DNA of 64,000 nt from a virus: positions 1-64,000 of IMG/VR virus record IMGVR_UViG_3300006802_000094. One strand, written 5' to 3'. The notes below the pieces were generated by a model that worked only from the letters and a program-made list of their open reading frames with translations, had not been told where the DNA came from and did not search any database. Of the stretch, positions 14,891 to 21,843 are shown piece by piece. The position numbers and the translations under genes are program-made. The stretch's first letter is position 1, and every line of letters starts with the position of its first letter.

Positions 14891-15796
14891 TTAATTTATC
14901 AAAATTAATTTTTTTGTACAATTAGGACATGTAAATTTTTCTTCAAATCGCTTATCAAAAACAACTTCATTTTCACAAACACATTCTTTTATTTCAAAGT
15001 CTTCTTTATTTGGTGATTCTTGTGGTGTGTAATTACAAACCAAAGTTTTATCCATTATGTAAGCATATCTGTGTTTTTGTGTTCTAGGTAACCAAACTCC
15101 TTTAGCATCCTTAGTCGTACCTCTATAATTTTTTTTGAAAGTGCCATCACCAATATAAAGAAAAAAGTCACTTTTTGGTGTGGATAATCCATAATAAGTG
15201 AAATTACACACCTGATAGATACTACCACTATGTCTAGAATTATCAGCTAAAGTAATTACCGCTCTAACATTTTCTTTCTTCAATAATCTAATTGATGTAC
15301 CTAACAAAAATGATGTCGCATTAGTTCCATTTAAGTTTGGTAAAACACATAGTCTAGATAATTCTAAAACTGTTTGGTCAGTATTGGGTAATCCAAACCA
15401 ACCTTTCAGTGCAACATTACCTTGTGGATTTGAGAATGTTGTCACACCTAAAATTTCTTCATCTCCTTTTTTAAATAATCCAAAAGAAAACTTAGCAAAG
15501 AACTTTGCGTCAGCCAAATAATGATATTTTTTTATAAATTCGTAAGCCTGACTTTTATCTATTCTTTTAATTAAATAATCTTTTTTCTTAAAATTATTAT
15601 TATGTCTAGGTTTTTCTTTAAATACGGGAAAATTACCATGTGGTACGACATATTCTTTATCTGTTGAATTATTTTTAATTTTATAACCACCGTCTACCTT
15701 TCCTAAATATATCCCAACATTATTAGAATTGGTTATAAATAAGTCACCATCTTTTAATTTAGATAATGTGGTAGATTCTTTGCTAAAATTTGTCAT
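14891..15796 (-). CDS. Mom-like GNAT family protein (putative DNA-base modification) with zinc ribbon, 301 aa
   Basis: Residues about 75-215 match the Mom/GNAT pattern: IKKYHYL, FSFGLFK...LGVTTFSNP, ELSRLCVLP, a helix FLLGTSIRLLKK, ITLADNSRHSGSIYQVCNFTYYG. In phage Mu, Mom carbamoylmethylates adenine in DNA, protecting it from restriction. The same ELxRL...ADxxxHxGxIYQ..NF.Y.G layout suggests a related acyl-transfer fold. The C-terminus has a CxC...CPNC zinc ribbon. Whether this protein really modifies DNA is inference. Confidence 0.6.
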   Translation of the reverse strand: MTNFSKESTTLSKLKDGDLFITNSNNVGIYLGKVDGGYKIKNNSTDKEYVVPHGNFPVFKEKPRHNNNFKKKDYLIKRIDKSQAYEFIKKYHYLADAKFFAKFSFGLFKKGDEEILGVTTFSNPQGNVALKGWFGLPNTDQTVLELSRLCVLPNLNGTNATSFLLGTSIRLLKKENVRAVITLADNSRHSGSIYQVCNFTYYGLSTPKSDFFLYIGDGTFKKNYRGTTKDAKGVWLPRTQKHRYAYIMDKTLVCNYTPQESPNKEDFEIKECVCENEVVFDKRFEEKFTCPNCTKKLILIN

Positions 15797-15834
15797 AATT
15801 TTATAATTTAATTAAAAATAAATAAAAAAAATAA

Positions 15835-16749
15835 TTAAATCAATAAAGTATTAGTACTCTGATATTTTATTAGAGCGAGTTCTTTTTTCTTGGCCTCTAA
15901 CATCACATCAACGTCTACACCATAGGTATTAATATATTCAGAGATATAATCTGAATGTGCTTGTGGTTTAATAGTATCATTATTCTCATGTAATGATTTA
16001 CTCTCAGAGTAGTGAACTACAGGTTTGATATCACCCCAAGTGCTTGCAGCAAGTTTAAGTGCTTCTTCTTCCGTCAGACCACCTGTATTAAATTTATGGT
16101 GGTGATAATCAAACACTATTGGTATGCCTATCCTTTCGTGTATGTACATCAAATCCTTAACTGAATACATTGACTCTTTATCATCATTTTCTACAGTCAA
16201 ACGTGTTTGTACGGATTTAGGTAATCTTTCAAAGTTCTTACAGAACCTATCCATAGCAGAAATCTTATCACCATACACACCATTACAATGTATATTAATT
16301 TTATTATATGGTGTTCTAGATAAACCAATTAAATCAAATATTTCACCGTGGTTTGATAAATCTTTTATTGTGTTTTCAACAACATTATCGTTGGGTGATA
16401 CTAAAACATTAAATGGACCTGGATGGAATGTAATTCTATGTCCATATTTTTTAACCAAATGACCCAAACCACTTAACAAGTGTTTAATCCTAATGTAGTG
16501 AGGTAAATCAGATAATTTATATTCTGATGCCCAAGGAAAAATATCCGAACTCATTCTAAAAAATTTAATACCATTATTTTCATTCCATTGTATAATTTTT
16601 ATTAAATCTCTGACATTTAAAATTGATAACTCAGAAGCATAATCGATACCTTTACTAATAAATGTTCGTTTAATCATAGACCTATTGGTTGTGACTTTGG
16701 GTTTTTCTTTAGATAAAGACATATTAATACAAGCGTATCCTAAATTCAT
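15835..16749 (-). CDS. uvsE: UV DNA damage endonuclease (UvdE/UvsE family)
   Basis: With ATG at 16749 the protein begins MNLGYACINMSLSKEKPK, the classic UvdE N-terminus (LGY.C.N..L); a TTG frame adds 14 residues. TIM-barrel metal ligands are visible in MSSDIFPWAS, ITFHPGPFNVL, INIHCNGVYGDK, LTVENDD, IVFDYHHHKFN and VVHYSES. The enzyme nicks 5' of UV photoproducts in a light-independent excision pathway. A Bacteroidota-type promoter lies directly upstream. A pathway gene with its own promoter fits early DNA-repair use. Confidence 0.88.
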   Translation of the reverse strand: MNLGYACINMSLSKEKPKVTTNRSMIKRTFISKGIDYASELSILNVRDLIKIIQWNENNGIKFFRMSSDIFPWASEYKLSDLPHYIRIKHLLSGLGHLVKKYGHRITFHPGPFNVLVSPNDNVVENTIKDLSNHGEIFDLIGLSRTPYNKINIHCNGVYGDKISAMDRFCKNFERLPKSVQTRLTVENDDKESMYSVKDLMYIHERIGIPIVFDYHHHKFNTGGLTEEEALKLAASTWGDIKPVVHYSESKSLHENNDTIKPQAHSDYISEYINTYGVDVDVMLEAKKKELALIKYQSTNTLLI

Positions 16750-16817
16750 ATCGAAATAATTAAATTTTAAGTTTTGAACTACCCAAACCAATAGTATTGG
16801 TTAGGTATTTGAGATTT

Positions 16818-16849
16818 CAAATATAAAGAATATTTATTTAAAAAACAAA
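16818..16849 (-). promoter_or_regulatory. Bacteroidota-type promoter for the UvdE gene
   Basis: On the minus strand TTTG (16846-16849), 20-nt spacer, TATATTTG (16818-16825). The -33 box overlaps the start codon of the divergent plus-strand gene at 16849, so the two genes may interfere with each other. Confidence 0.75.
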
Positions 16850-17103
16850 TGAAAGATAGAATAAAAAAATTATTAAGAGAATTTAGTATTGACGAACTAG
16901 ATAGAAAAACATATAAAGATGGTCAATTATCTTTAGAATATGTAGATGCTTACGATTACCCAAAATATGTTATTTATTATGATACAGAAGAACTAGTAGA
17001 TGGTTATGGTGATGAAACAAATATAGTAGTCGCTGAATTAGATTCTAGATTTTTTGATGAAAGAATGGCTAGAATAATATTACAATACCTAATAACTAGG
17101 TAA
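16849..17103 (+). CDS. Hypothetical protein, 84 aa, with targeting-like N-terminus
   Basis: MKDRIKKLLREFSIDEL is an amphipathic start resembling the N-terminal helices of the larger virion-like proteins (KLLRE). The rest is acidic with many Y/D (DAYDYPKYVIYYDTEELVDG). No family known. It is an isolated plus-strand gene ending before a bidirectional terminator. A TATTTATT box lies about 12 nt upstream of the ATG. Confidence 0.6.
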   Translation: MKDRIKKLLREFSIDELDRKTYKDGQLSLEYVDAYDYPKYVIYYDTEELVDGYGDETNIVVAELDSRFFDERMARIILQYLITR

Positions 17104-17131
17104 ACTATTCAACTAAAATTTAGATATGTTC

Positions 17132-17161
17132 AAAAAAAAAACCCCAATATGGGGTTTTTTT
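17132..17161. terminator. Bidirectional rho-independent terminator
   Basis: AAACCCC/GGGGTTT stem with an AATAT loop (17139-17157), flanked by A-run and T-run on the two sides so that it can act in both directions. It ends the plus gene at 17103 and the structured 3' region of the minus-strand Ro-like transcript. Confidence 0.85.
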
Positions 17162-17430
17162 ACATTGTCAGGAAGGTATTGATTGTTGCGTTATCATTTA
17201 ATTTAAAGTAGATTGCTGAAACCTTCCTTATTTATATAAACGTGAACTTATCACGGAATTTTTAAAATCTGATGAGTAGTCAGAATATGGGTGAACTCTT
17301 TTTTAATTTAGGACTTCTGAGACTAAAAATCCCTTTTTTATTTTTTCAACAAGGTGGGGGAATATTTCCACCTCTCTCTTTCATAGTTATATTTAACTTT
17401 TGCTGAAAGTATTCTTTGGTCTACTCATCA
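17158..17430 (-). ncRNA. Structured 3' RNA of the Ro/DUF2828-like gene (candidate Y-RNA-like)
   Basis: Starting at the stop codon, the minus strand shows an 11-bp long-range stem CTGATGAGTAG (17421-17431) with CTACTCATCAG (17269-17279) closing ~140 nt. Inside are hairpins ACTTT/AAAGT, AGTTA/TAACT and GGTGG/CCACC. Then come CGTGA/TCACG and an 8-bp AGGAAGGT/ACCTTCCT stem (17170-17228), and the terminator. No frame of note exists. The position next to a Ro-like protein gene suggests a Y RNA analogue. That is inference, because no bacterial YrlA consensus was recognised. Confidence 0.5.
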
Positions 17431-18843
17431 GACCGTTATTGGTTCGTATCGAAGTGAATCGACAGTCTCCATCATCATGTTATAAGGTGTGAAGTTATCA
17501 CAAGTTAAAACATTTTTCATGATTGAAGGTGAGAATCCAGATACTAGTACTGTCCCCATTTCATTAAATGAAGTTGGGAAATTATCGTTTCTAGCATTTA
17601 TGTTCCAGTAAACGATATCTGGTGTTTTATACCCAGCATTCTCAAACATCTCTTTAATCATTTGTTGTGCGGTTGGGTTCCATTTACCTAACACATTAGC
17701 TGAATCGAATTCCATGTCTGAAAGAATCAGAACTTTAGTTGGCATCTCATGTTGAGACACTTGATGCTTGACTGCTTGTTCTAAAATTAATTCAAAAGTA
17801 GATGCTAAGTTTGTATTCATACCCCAATCAGCTCTTTTTAGTTGTTGATATCTATCTTTTAAATCACCATTAAGTACTTGAAATGTTGGTCTCTCTGAGA
17901 ACGTAATAAACGTATCTTTGAACTGACCTACATTTCTTTCCGAAATATATAGACCTAGTGATATTGCAACATCCATACAAGAAACATTAGGATTGTTACC
18001 CGCTGAACATACCATAGAACCCGAAACATCTACAACTGGTAGTATTCTTTCTTCAGAACCTTCCATATAGTTAGGTAAAGCTTTCCACTGTTCACTCGCA
18101 ATTTCGGAGTCCCCAAACTTAAGTGATTTAGTGATATCATAAGGATATACCGCTCCAGCGTTAATTTTCACAGTACCCTTTTTAAGAGAATTAATATATT
18201 CTCTATATCTTTCACCGTCATTTTTGTGGAAAGCTTTTTGGTATCTAGATGCGGCTAAGGATGGTAATTTAGAATAATCGATATTCTCCCATTTTTTAGA
18301 ACACATACTAGTTTCAACCACATTAGTCAAACTAACTAATAATTTACGATACTCTTTAGGTGTCATATTCAAATACTTTCTAATTGTATTTGCCTTAACA
18401 CCTTTTCTTGGCATCCACTTTGCACATAAACCATCTTTGTTGTTTAAAGCTGATTTAATTAATTCAAGTGGTTCCAACCAACAGTTGTCTGTACCTACAA
18501 GAGTTAGGACATCGTCCCATCTTCCATATTCACTAATTAAGTGAACATTTTTTTTAAGTACTTCACTGTGGTTTTTACATAACCAACCTAAAATATCTCT
18601 AAAAATTTGTCTTTCACCAGCACCTTCTCTCACATCTCTTGCCCAGAATAAAATTTTCATAGCAATTAGAGCGTCTTCATTATATGCTTTTGAGAACTTT
18701 GAAATAAGTTTTTTCTTATTTATCCCTCTCATCGCACCTATCTGAAAAAATAGGTTCACACAGTGGTTCAAAGAAGATGAATTAGTTGCCATCCCATTTT
18801 CGGTTACCGTGTCTTGTGTCTGAAGTGCGTCTCTCAAATTCAT
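17428..18843 (-). CDS. Ro/TROVE-like vWA protein (DUF2828 family), 471 aa
   Basis: The N-terminal half is a helical repeat domain with ILFWARDVREGAGERQIF and ISEYGRWDDVLTL, signatures shared by DUF2828 and TROVE (Ro60) proteins. The C-terminal half is a von Willebrand A domain with a MIDAS motif PVVDVSGSMVC (about 269-279), NTNLAST and ILSDMEF. Ro proteins are ring-shaped RNA binders that hold Y RNAs and assist RNA quality control; DUF2828 function is unproven. The gene has a strong promoter (18918-18948) and a structured RNA follows its stop codon. A TATTTATC box abuts the ATG. Confidence 0.75.
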   Translation of the reverse strand: MNLRDALQTQDTVTENGMATNSSSLNHCVNLFFQIGAMRGINKKKLISKFSKAYNEDALIAMKILFWARDVREGAGERQIFRDILGWLCKNHSEVLKKNVHLISEYGRWDDVLTLVGTDNCWLEPLELIKSALNNKDGLCAKWMPRKGVKANTIRKYLNMTPKEYRKLLVSLTNVVETSMCSKKWENIDYSKLPSLAASRYQKAFHKNDGERYREYINSLKKGTVKINAGAVYPYDITKSLKFGDSEIASEQWKALPNYMEGSEERILPVVDVSGSMVCSAGNNPNVSCMDVAISLGLYISERNVGQFKDTFITFSERPTFQVLNGDLKDRYQQLKRADWGMNTNLASTFELILEQAVKHQVSQHEMPTKVLILSDMEFDSANVLGKWNPTAQQMIKEMFENAGYKTPDIVYWNINARNDNFPTSFNEMGTVLVSGFSPSIMKNVLTCDNFTPYNMMMETVDSLRYEPITV

Positions 18844-18917
18844 GATAAATAGGTTAATTTAATTTTTGGTTAGTATTATAAATATTAAATAAATTAGTAA
18901 AAGTGACTAACGTTGTT

Positions 18918-18948
18918 CAAGTATATTAAAAAAAATCACTCCTGTCAA
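18918..18948 (-). promoter_or_regulatory. Promoter with sigma70-like TTGACA-17-TATACT
   Basis: On the minus strand TTGACA (18943-18948), 17-nt spacer, TATACT (18920-18925). The same bases also read TTG-N20-TATACTTG, one mismatch from the Bacteroidota consensus. The start of transcription would be ~70 nt upstream of the Ro-like gene. Confidence 0.7.
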
Positions 18949-18977
18949 GCCCCAAGACGTAATTTTTTTATTTTTTT

Positions 18978-19196
18978 TTAATTTCCAATTTTTTCCATAA
19001 ATAAATTAAGGTTTTCCAACTTGTCGTTGGCCGAAGCTAACTTATCTAAAGCTATCATCGCCTCCTCTACTTGTTGTGGATGTTCACCAATACCAACACT
19101 ATTACACATGTAATTGTTTAGTGTAAATTCTGCTTCTGCTTTTTCAGCTTCACATTGTGCTTTTAAAGCTAAGTACATTAAATCTTTCCCTTTCAT
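18978..19196 (-). CDS. Small hypothetical protein, 72 aa
   Basis: MKGKDLMYLALKAQCEAEKAEAEFTLNNYM... is alanine/glutamate-rich and predicted to be almost wholly helical. It resembles small phage proteins of unknown role in having short paired helices separated by a Gly/Pro loop (GIGEHPQQ). It lies upstream of the Ro-like gene's promoter and downstream of the 200-aa gene. Confidence 0.6.
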   Translation of the reverse strand: MKGKDLMYLALKAQCEAEKAEAEFTLNNYMCNSVGIGEHPQQVEEAMIALDKLASANDKLENLNLFMEKIGN

Positions 19197-19240
19197 TTTT
19201 TTTAATTTGTTTTTAATTGTGAATTTTTAATATGTTGTAA

Positions 19241-19843
19241 TTAGTGAAATGAAACAAAACCATTTTCTGATGCAACTTTAAAAGCTTCTTTCCAATCATC
19301 ATATTTTGCAAAAAACCATTCCATATCTCTAATATCATATTCTTTGTATGGGTGTACTTTTAAAAACCACATATCTATGTTTTCTTTGATTTTACCTTCA
19401 TTATTTATAAAATCATTATATAGTTTTTTACTTAACTTAGGTCCTATTATACCATCTGAATCTGAAAAATTAATTAATTCTGAAAATGGTGGACTTTCTG
19501 GTTTACCAATTATTGATTCATCTTCTAATGACCAAACTTCTTGAGCTCCACCTGAGAAACCAGCAGCTAAAGCTAAATCATCTCTCCATTCATTATACCC
19601 ACTATAACTACCAGCCCTAAATGAATTTTCACCCAAATTACGTGGTACCAAATACCAACCATTTTCTAAACCTTCTAAATGTTTTGGCCAATTACTATTT
19701 TTTTTGTCTATGTAATAAAGATAGTTATTTGGATATTGTTTATCCCATTCATCAAATTCCTTATTAAAAGGTTTAACACCTTTTGGTACTTTATTGGGTG
19801 GTATATGTTCTACGTTTGAATAATATGATATATCTAATCCCAT
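19241..19843 (-). CDS. Hypothetical protein, 200 aa (phage-type, GSYSGYN motif)
   Basis: MGLDISYYSNVEHI and FRAGSYSGYNEWRDDLALAAGF are features of an uncharacterised phage/bacterial family. The protein is soluble with no obvious catalytic motif. It overlaps the upstream glutaredoxin gene by 1 nt, placing it at the end of the glutamine synthetase/redoxin operon. Confidence 0.6.
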   Translation of the reverse strand: MGLDISYYSNVEHIPPNKVPKGVKPFNKEFDEWDKQYPNNYLYYIDKKNSNWPKHLEGLENGWYLVPRNLGENSFRAGSYSGYNEWRDDLALAAGFSGGAQEVWSLEDESIIGKPESPPFSELINFSDSDGIIGPKLSKKLYNDFINNEGKIKENIDMWFLKVHPYKEYDIRDMEWFFAKYDDWKEAFKVASENGFVSFH

Positions 19844-20115
19844 TATAACATTAATTTTTTAATCTTTTCTACACCCTCTTCAATTTCATCAAAATCATTA
19901 TCTGGTGCCAAATAAATTTTACTTTTTTCGTCATGATTCACGATACAAGCTGTTGGTATATATTGTGTGTTAGCTTCTTTACTAACTTTATCCCACTCTT
20001 TATCAAATCTTTCAATATCTCTGACTAAAAATTTAATGCCTTCTTTTTCTAATAAATTTTTCATTTTAGTACACCAAGGACACCCTTCTTCTGAATATAT
20101 TAATAATGTTTTCAT
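19843..20115 (-). CDS. Glutaredoxin-like protein, 90 aa
   Basis: LLIYSEEGCPWCTKMKNLLEKEGIKF is a glutaredoxin active site with CPWC. A TACIV segment near residue 55 replaces the usual TVP cis-Pro region, since QYIPTACIV provides the Pro-Thr. It is the third thioredoxin-fold gene in the glutamine synthetase operon. Probably a cytoplasmic dithiol donor. Confidence 0.8.
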   Translation of the reverse strand: MKTLLIYSEEGCPWCTKMKNLLEKEGIKFLVRDIERFDKEWDKVSKEANTQYIPTACIVNHDEKSKIYLAPDNDFDEIEEGVEKIKKLML

Positions 20116-20121
20116 ATAATA

Positions 20122-20433
20122 TTAATTTAAATAGTAGTTAATTTTATCTTTGTAAAAACTTTTTTCTCGCAAACCAACAATTCTTTCTACTTCAACACCT
20201 TCTTTGTATATTATAATAGTTGGTATACTCCTTACTTGATGTTGAGACGAAGCTTCTGCATTATCAGTAACATTAACTTTACCTATTATTGCTTTATCAG
20301 CGAAATCATTTTCCAATTCTTCTATAGTTGGTGTTAACATCCTACATGGTCCGCACCATTCAGCCCAAAAATCAACTAGAACAACACGATTTTCTTTAAT
20401 TGTGCTTTCTAATGTGTTATCGTTTAATTCCAT
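20122..20433 (-). CDS. trxA: Thioredoxin, 103 aa
   Basis: A full-length classic thioredoxin: VLVDFWAEWCGPCRMLTPTIEEL with the WCGPC active site, then KVNVTDNAEASSQHQVRSIPTIIIYKEG including the cis-Pro loop SIPT. The expected role is general disulfide reduction; in T7 a host thioredoxin is the polymerase processivity factor, but no link is visible here. It is sandwiched between two glutaredoxin-like genes with 2-6 nt gaps. Confidence 0.92.
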   Translation of the reverse strand: MELNDNTLESTIKENRVVLVDFWAEWCGPCRMLTPTIEELENDFADKAIIGKVNVTDNAEASSQHQVRSIPTIIIYKEGVEVERIVGLREKSFYKDKINYYLN

Positions 20434-20435
20434 AA

Positions 20436-20711
20436 TTATAAATATTGTTTTAATTCTAACAAAGCCTCATCTGGTGTATTAAAATCTCTACCAGCAGCTA
20501 TATAAATTCTATTTTTTTTATCTTCTACCAAAATAGTAGGTGTATACATAATGTTAGAATTAGTTTTTAATTCTTCTTTTCTTATTTCTTCCCAAAGTTC
20601 TTTGTTTTTTAATACTTCAATAACTTTGTATTTTATATTTTCTTGTGTCAGTAGGTCTTTTAAAGCGACACAAGTTTTACATTCCCATTGACTAAATAAT
20701 GTTATTCTCAT
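20436..20711 (-). CDS. Thioredoxin-fold protein with CKTC motif, 91 aa
   Basis: RITLFSQWECKTCVALKDLL has a CxxC (CKTC) redox site at residues about 10-13 and a MYTPTILVE cis-Pro loop. It is the size of a glutaredoxin but lacks the CPYC sequence, so substrate preference is unclear. It sits 3 nt downstream of the glutamine synthetase gene. Confidence 0.75.
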   Translation of the reverse strand: MRITLFSQWECKTCVALKDLLTQENIKYKVIEVLKNKELWEEIRKEELKTNSNIMYTPTILVEDKKNRIYIAAGRDFNTPDEALLELKQYL

Positions 20712-20714
20712 ATT

Positions 20715-21794
20715 TTAAACTTCAATTGTTCTAAATTTATTTTCTGCTTTTAATAAAGTATCATAAATAATACCACATAATAAGTATGGATTAGCATTAC
20801 TAGCTGGTCTTCTATCTTCCAAATAACCCTTCCAACCATTTTCTATTGTGCTTATAGGTATTCTTATACTAGCACCTCTATCACTTACACCATAACTAAA
20901 TTTATCAATGTGTTGGGTTTCATGTAATCCAGTTAATCTTTTTTCATTCCCATCACCATATAATTTAATATGGTTTTTATGGTTTTTACCAAACTCTTCA
21001 CAAATAGATTCAAACATTTCTTTTCCACCAACTTCTCTAGTTAAATCACTAGAAAAATTAACATGCAACCCAGAACCATTCCAGTCTCCTTTAATTGGTT
21101 TTGGATTAAAATTAACTTTTAAATCATATTTTTCTGTTAATCTTATTAACAAAAATCTAGATAACCATAATTCATCACTAGCTTTTTTAGCTCCTTCTGA
21201 AAATACTTGGTACTCCCACTGTCCTACCATCACTTCAGCATTAACACCAGTAATATTAAGATTAGCTTCCAAACAAACTTGTAAATGTTCTTCTATAATA
21301 TCACGACCTACAACATTTTCAGAACCCACACCACAATAATATTGTCCTTGTGGTTTAGGATAACCTTCACTTGGGAAACCCAAAGGTTTGTTATTTTTTA
21401 TTGTTAAAGTATATTCTTGTTCAAAACCAAACCAATATTGTTCATCATCAATTAAATTATGTCTATAATTTGTTTCATGTGGTGAACCATCAGCATTTAA
21501 AACTTCACACATAACTAAATAACCATCTAATCGTTGTGGGTCCATTATAACATGAACTGGTTTTAATAAACAATCTGAATTATTACCATCAGCTTGTTTA
21601 GTTGATGAACCGTCAAATGACCATTGAGGTAATTCTTCGGGACAAGGAATTACTCTTCCATTATAAGCCAATGTTCTCTTAGTTTGCATTTTGGGGTCAC
21701 TCATTGGGTCATAATCCCATATTTTGGTTTTACTCCTTAATTTTTGTGTTGGTTGGTAACCATCTAACCAAATATACTCTAGTTTTACTTTCAT
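20715..21794 (-). CDS. glnA: Glutamine synthetase, GSII (eukaryotic-type), 359 aa
   Basis: Complete GSII: LPQWSFDGSST near the N-terminus (beta-grasp loop), FGFEQEYTL (catalytic Glu), CGVGSENVVGRDI, GVNAEVMVGQWEYQV, NGSGLHVNFS, KRLTGLHET, and GVSDRGASIRIP with GYLEDRRPASNANPY. All conserved catalytic segments are present, so it should make glutamine from glutamate, ammonia and ATP in the cytoplasm. GSII of this length occurs in Bacteroidota and eukaryotes, fitting acquisition from a flavobacterial host. It heads an operon of three redoxins. Confidence 0.93.
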   Translation of the reverse strand: MKVKLEYIWLDGYQPTQKLRSKTKIWDYDPMSDPKMQTKRTLAYNGRVIPCPEELPQWSFDGSSTKQADGNNSDCLLKPVHVIMDPQRLDGYLVMCEVLNADGSPHETNYRHNLIDDEQYWFGFEQEYTLTIKNNKPLGFPSEGYPKPQGQYYCGVGSENVVGRDIIEEHLQVCLEANLNITGVNAEVMVGQWEYQVFSEGAKKASDELWLSRFLLIRLTEKYDLKVNFNPKPIKGDWNGSGLHVNFSSDLTREVGGKEMFESICEEFGKNHKNHIKLYGDGNEKRLTGLHETQHIDKFSYGVSDRGASIRIPISTIENGWKGYLEDRRPASNANPYLLCGIIYDTLLKAENKFRTIEV

Positions 21795-21843
21795 CTTAAT
21801 AATGTATCGTATTTTTATTTATATTTAAACATAATAACTAATT

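Noticed and set aside
17268-17431. Two CTGATGA sequences reminiscent of the hammerhead ribozyme core
   Set aside because: The rest of the hammerhead core (a stem followed by GAAA and an NUH cleavage site in correct order) is not present. The sequence is better explained as the arms of the long-range stem after the Ro-like gene.
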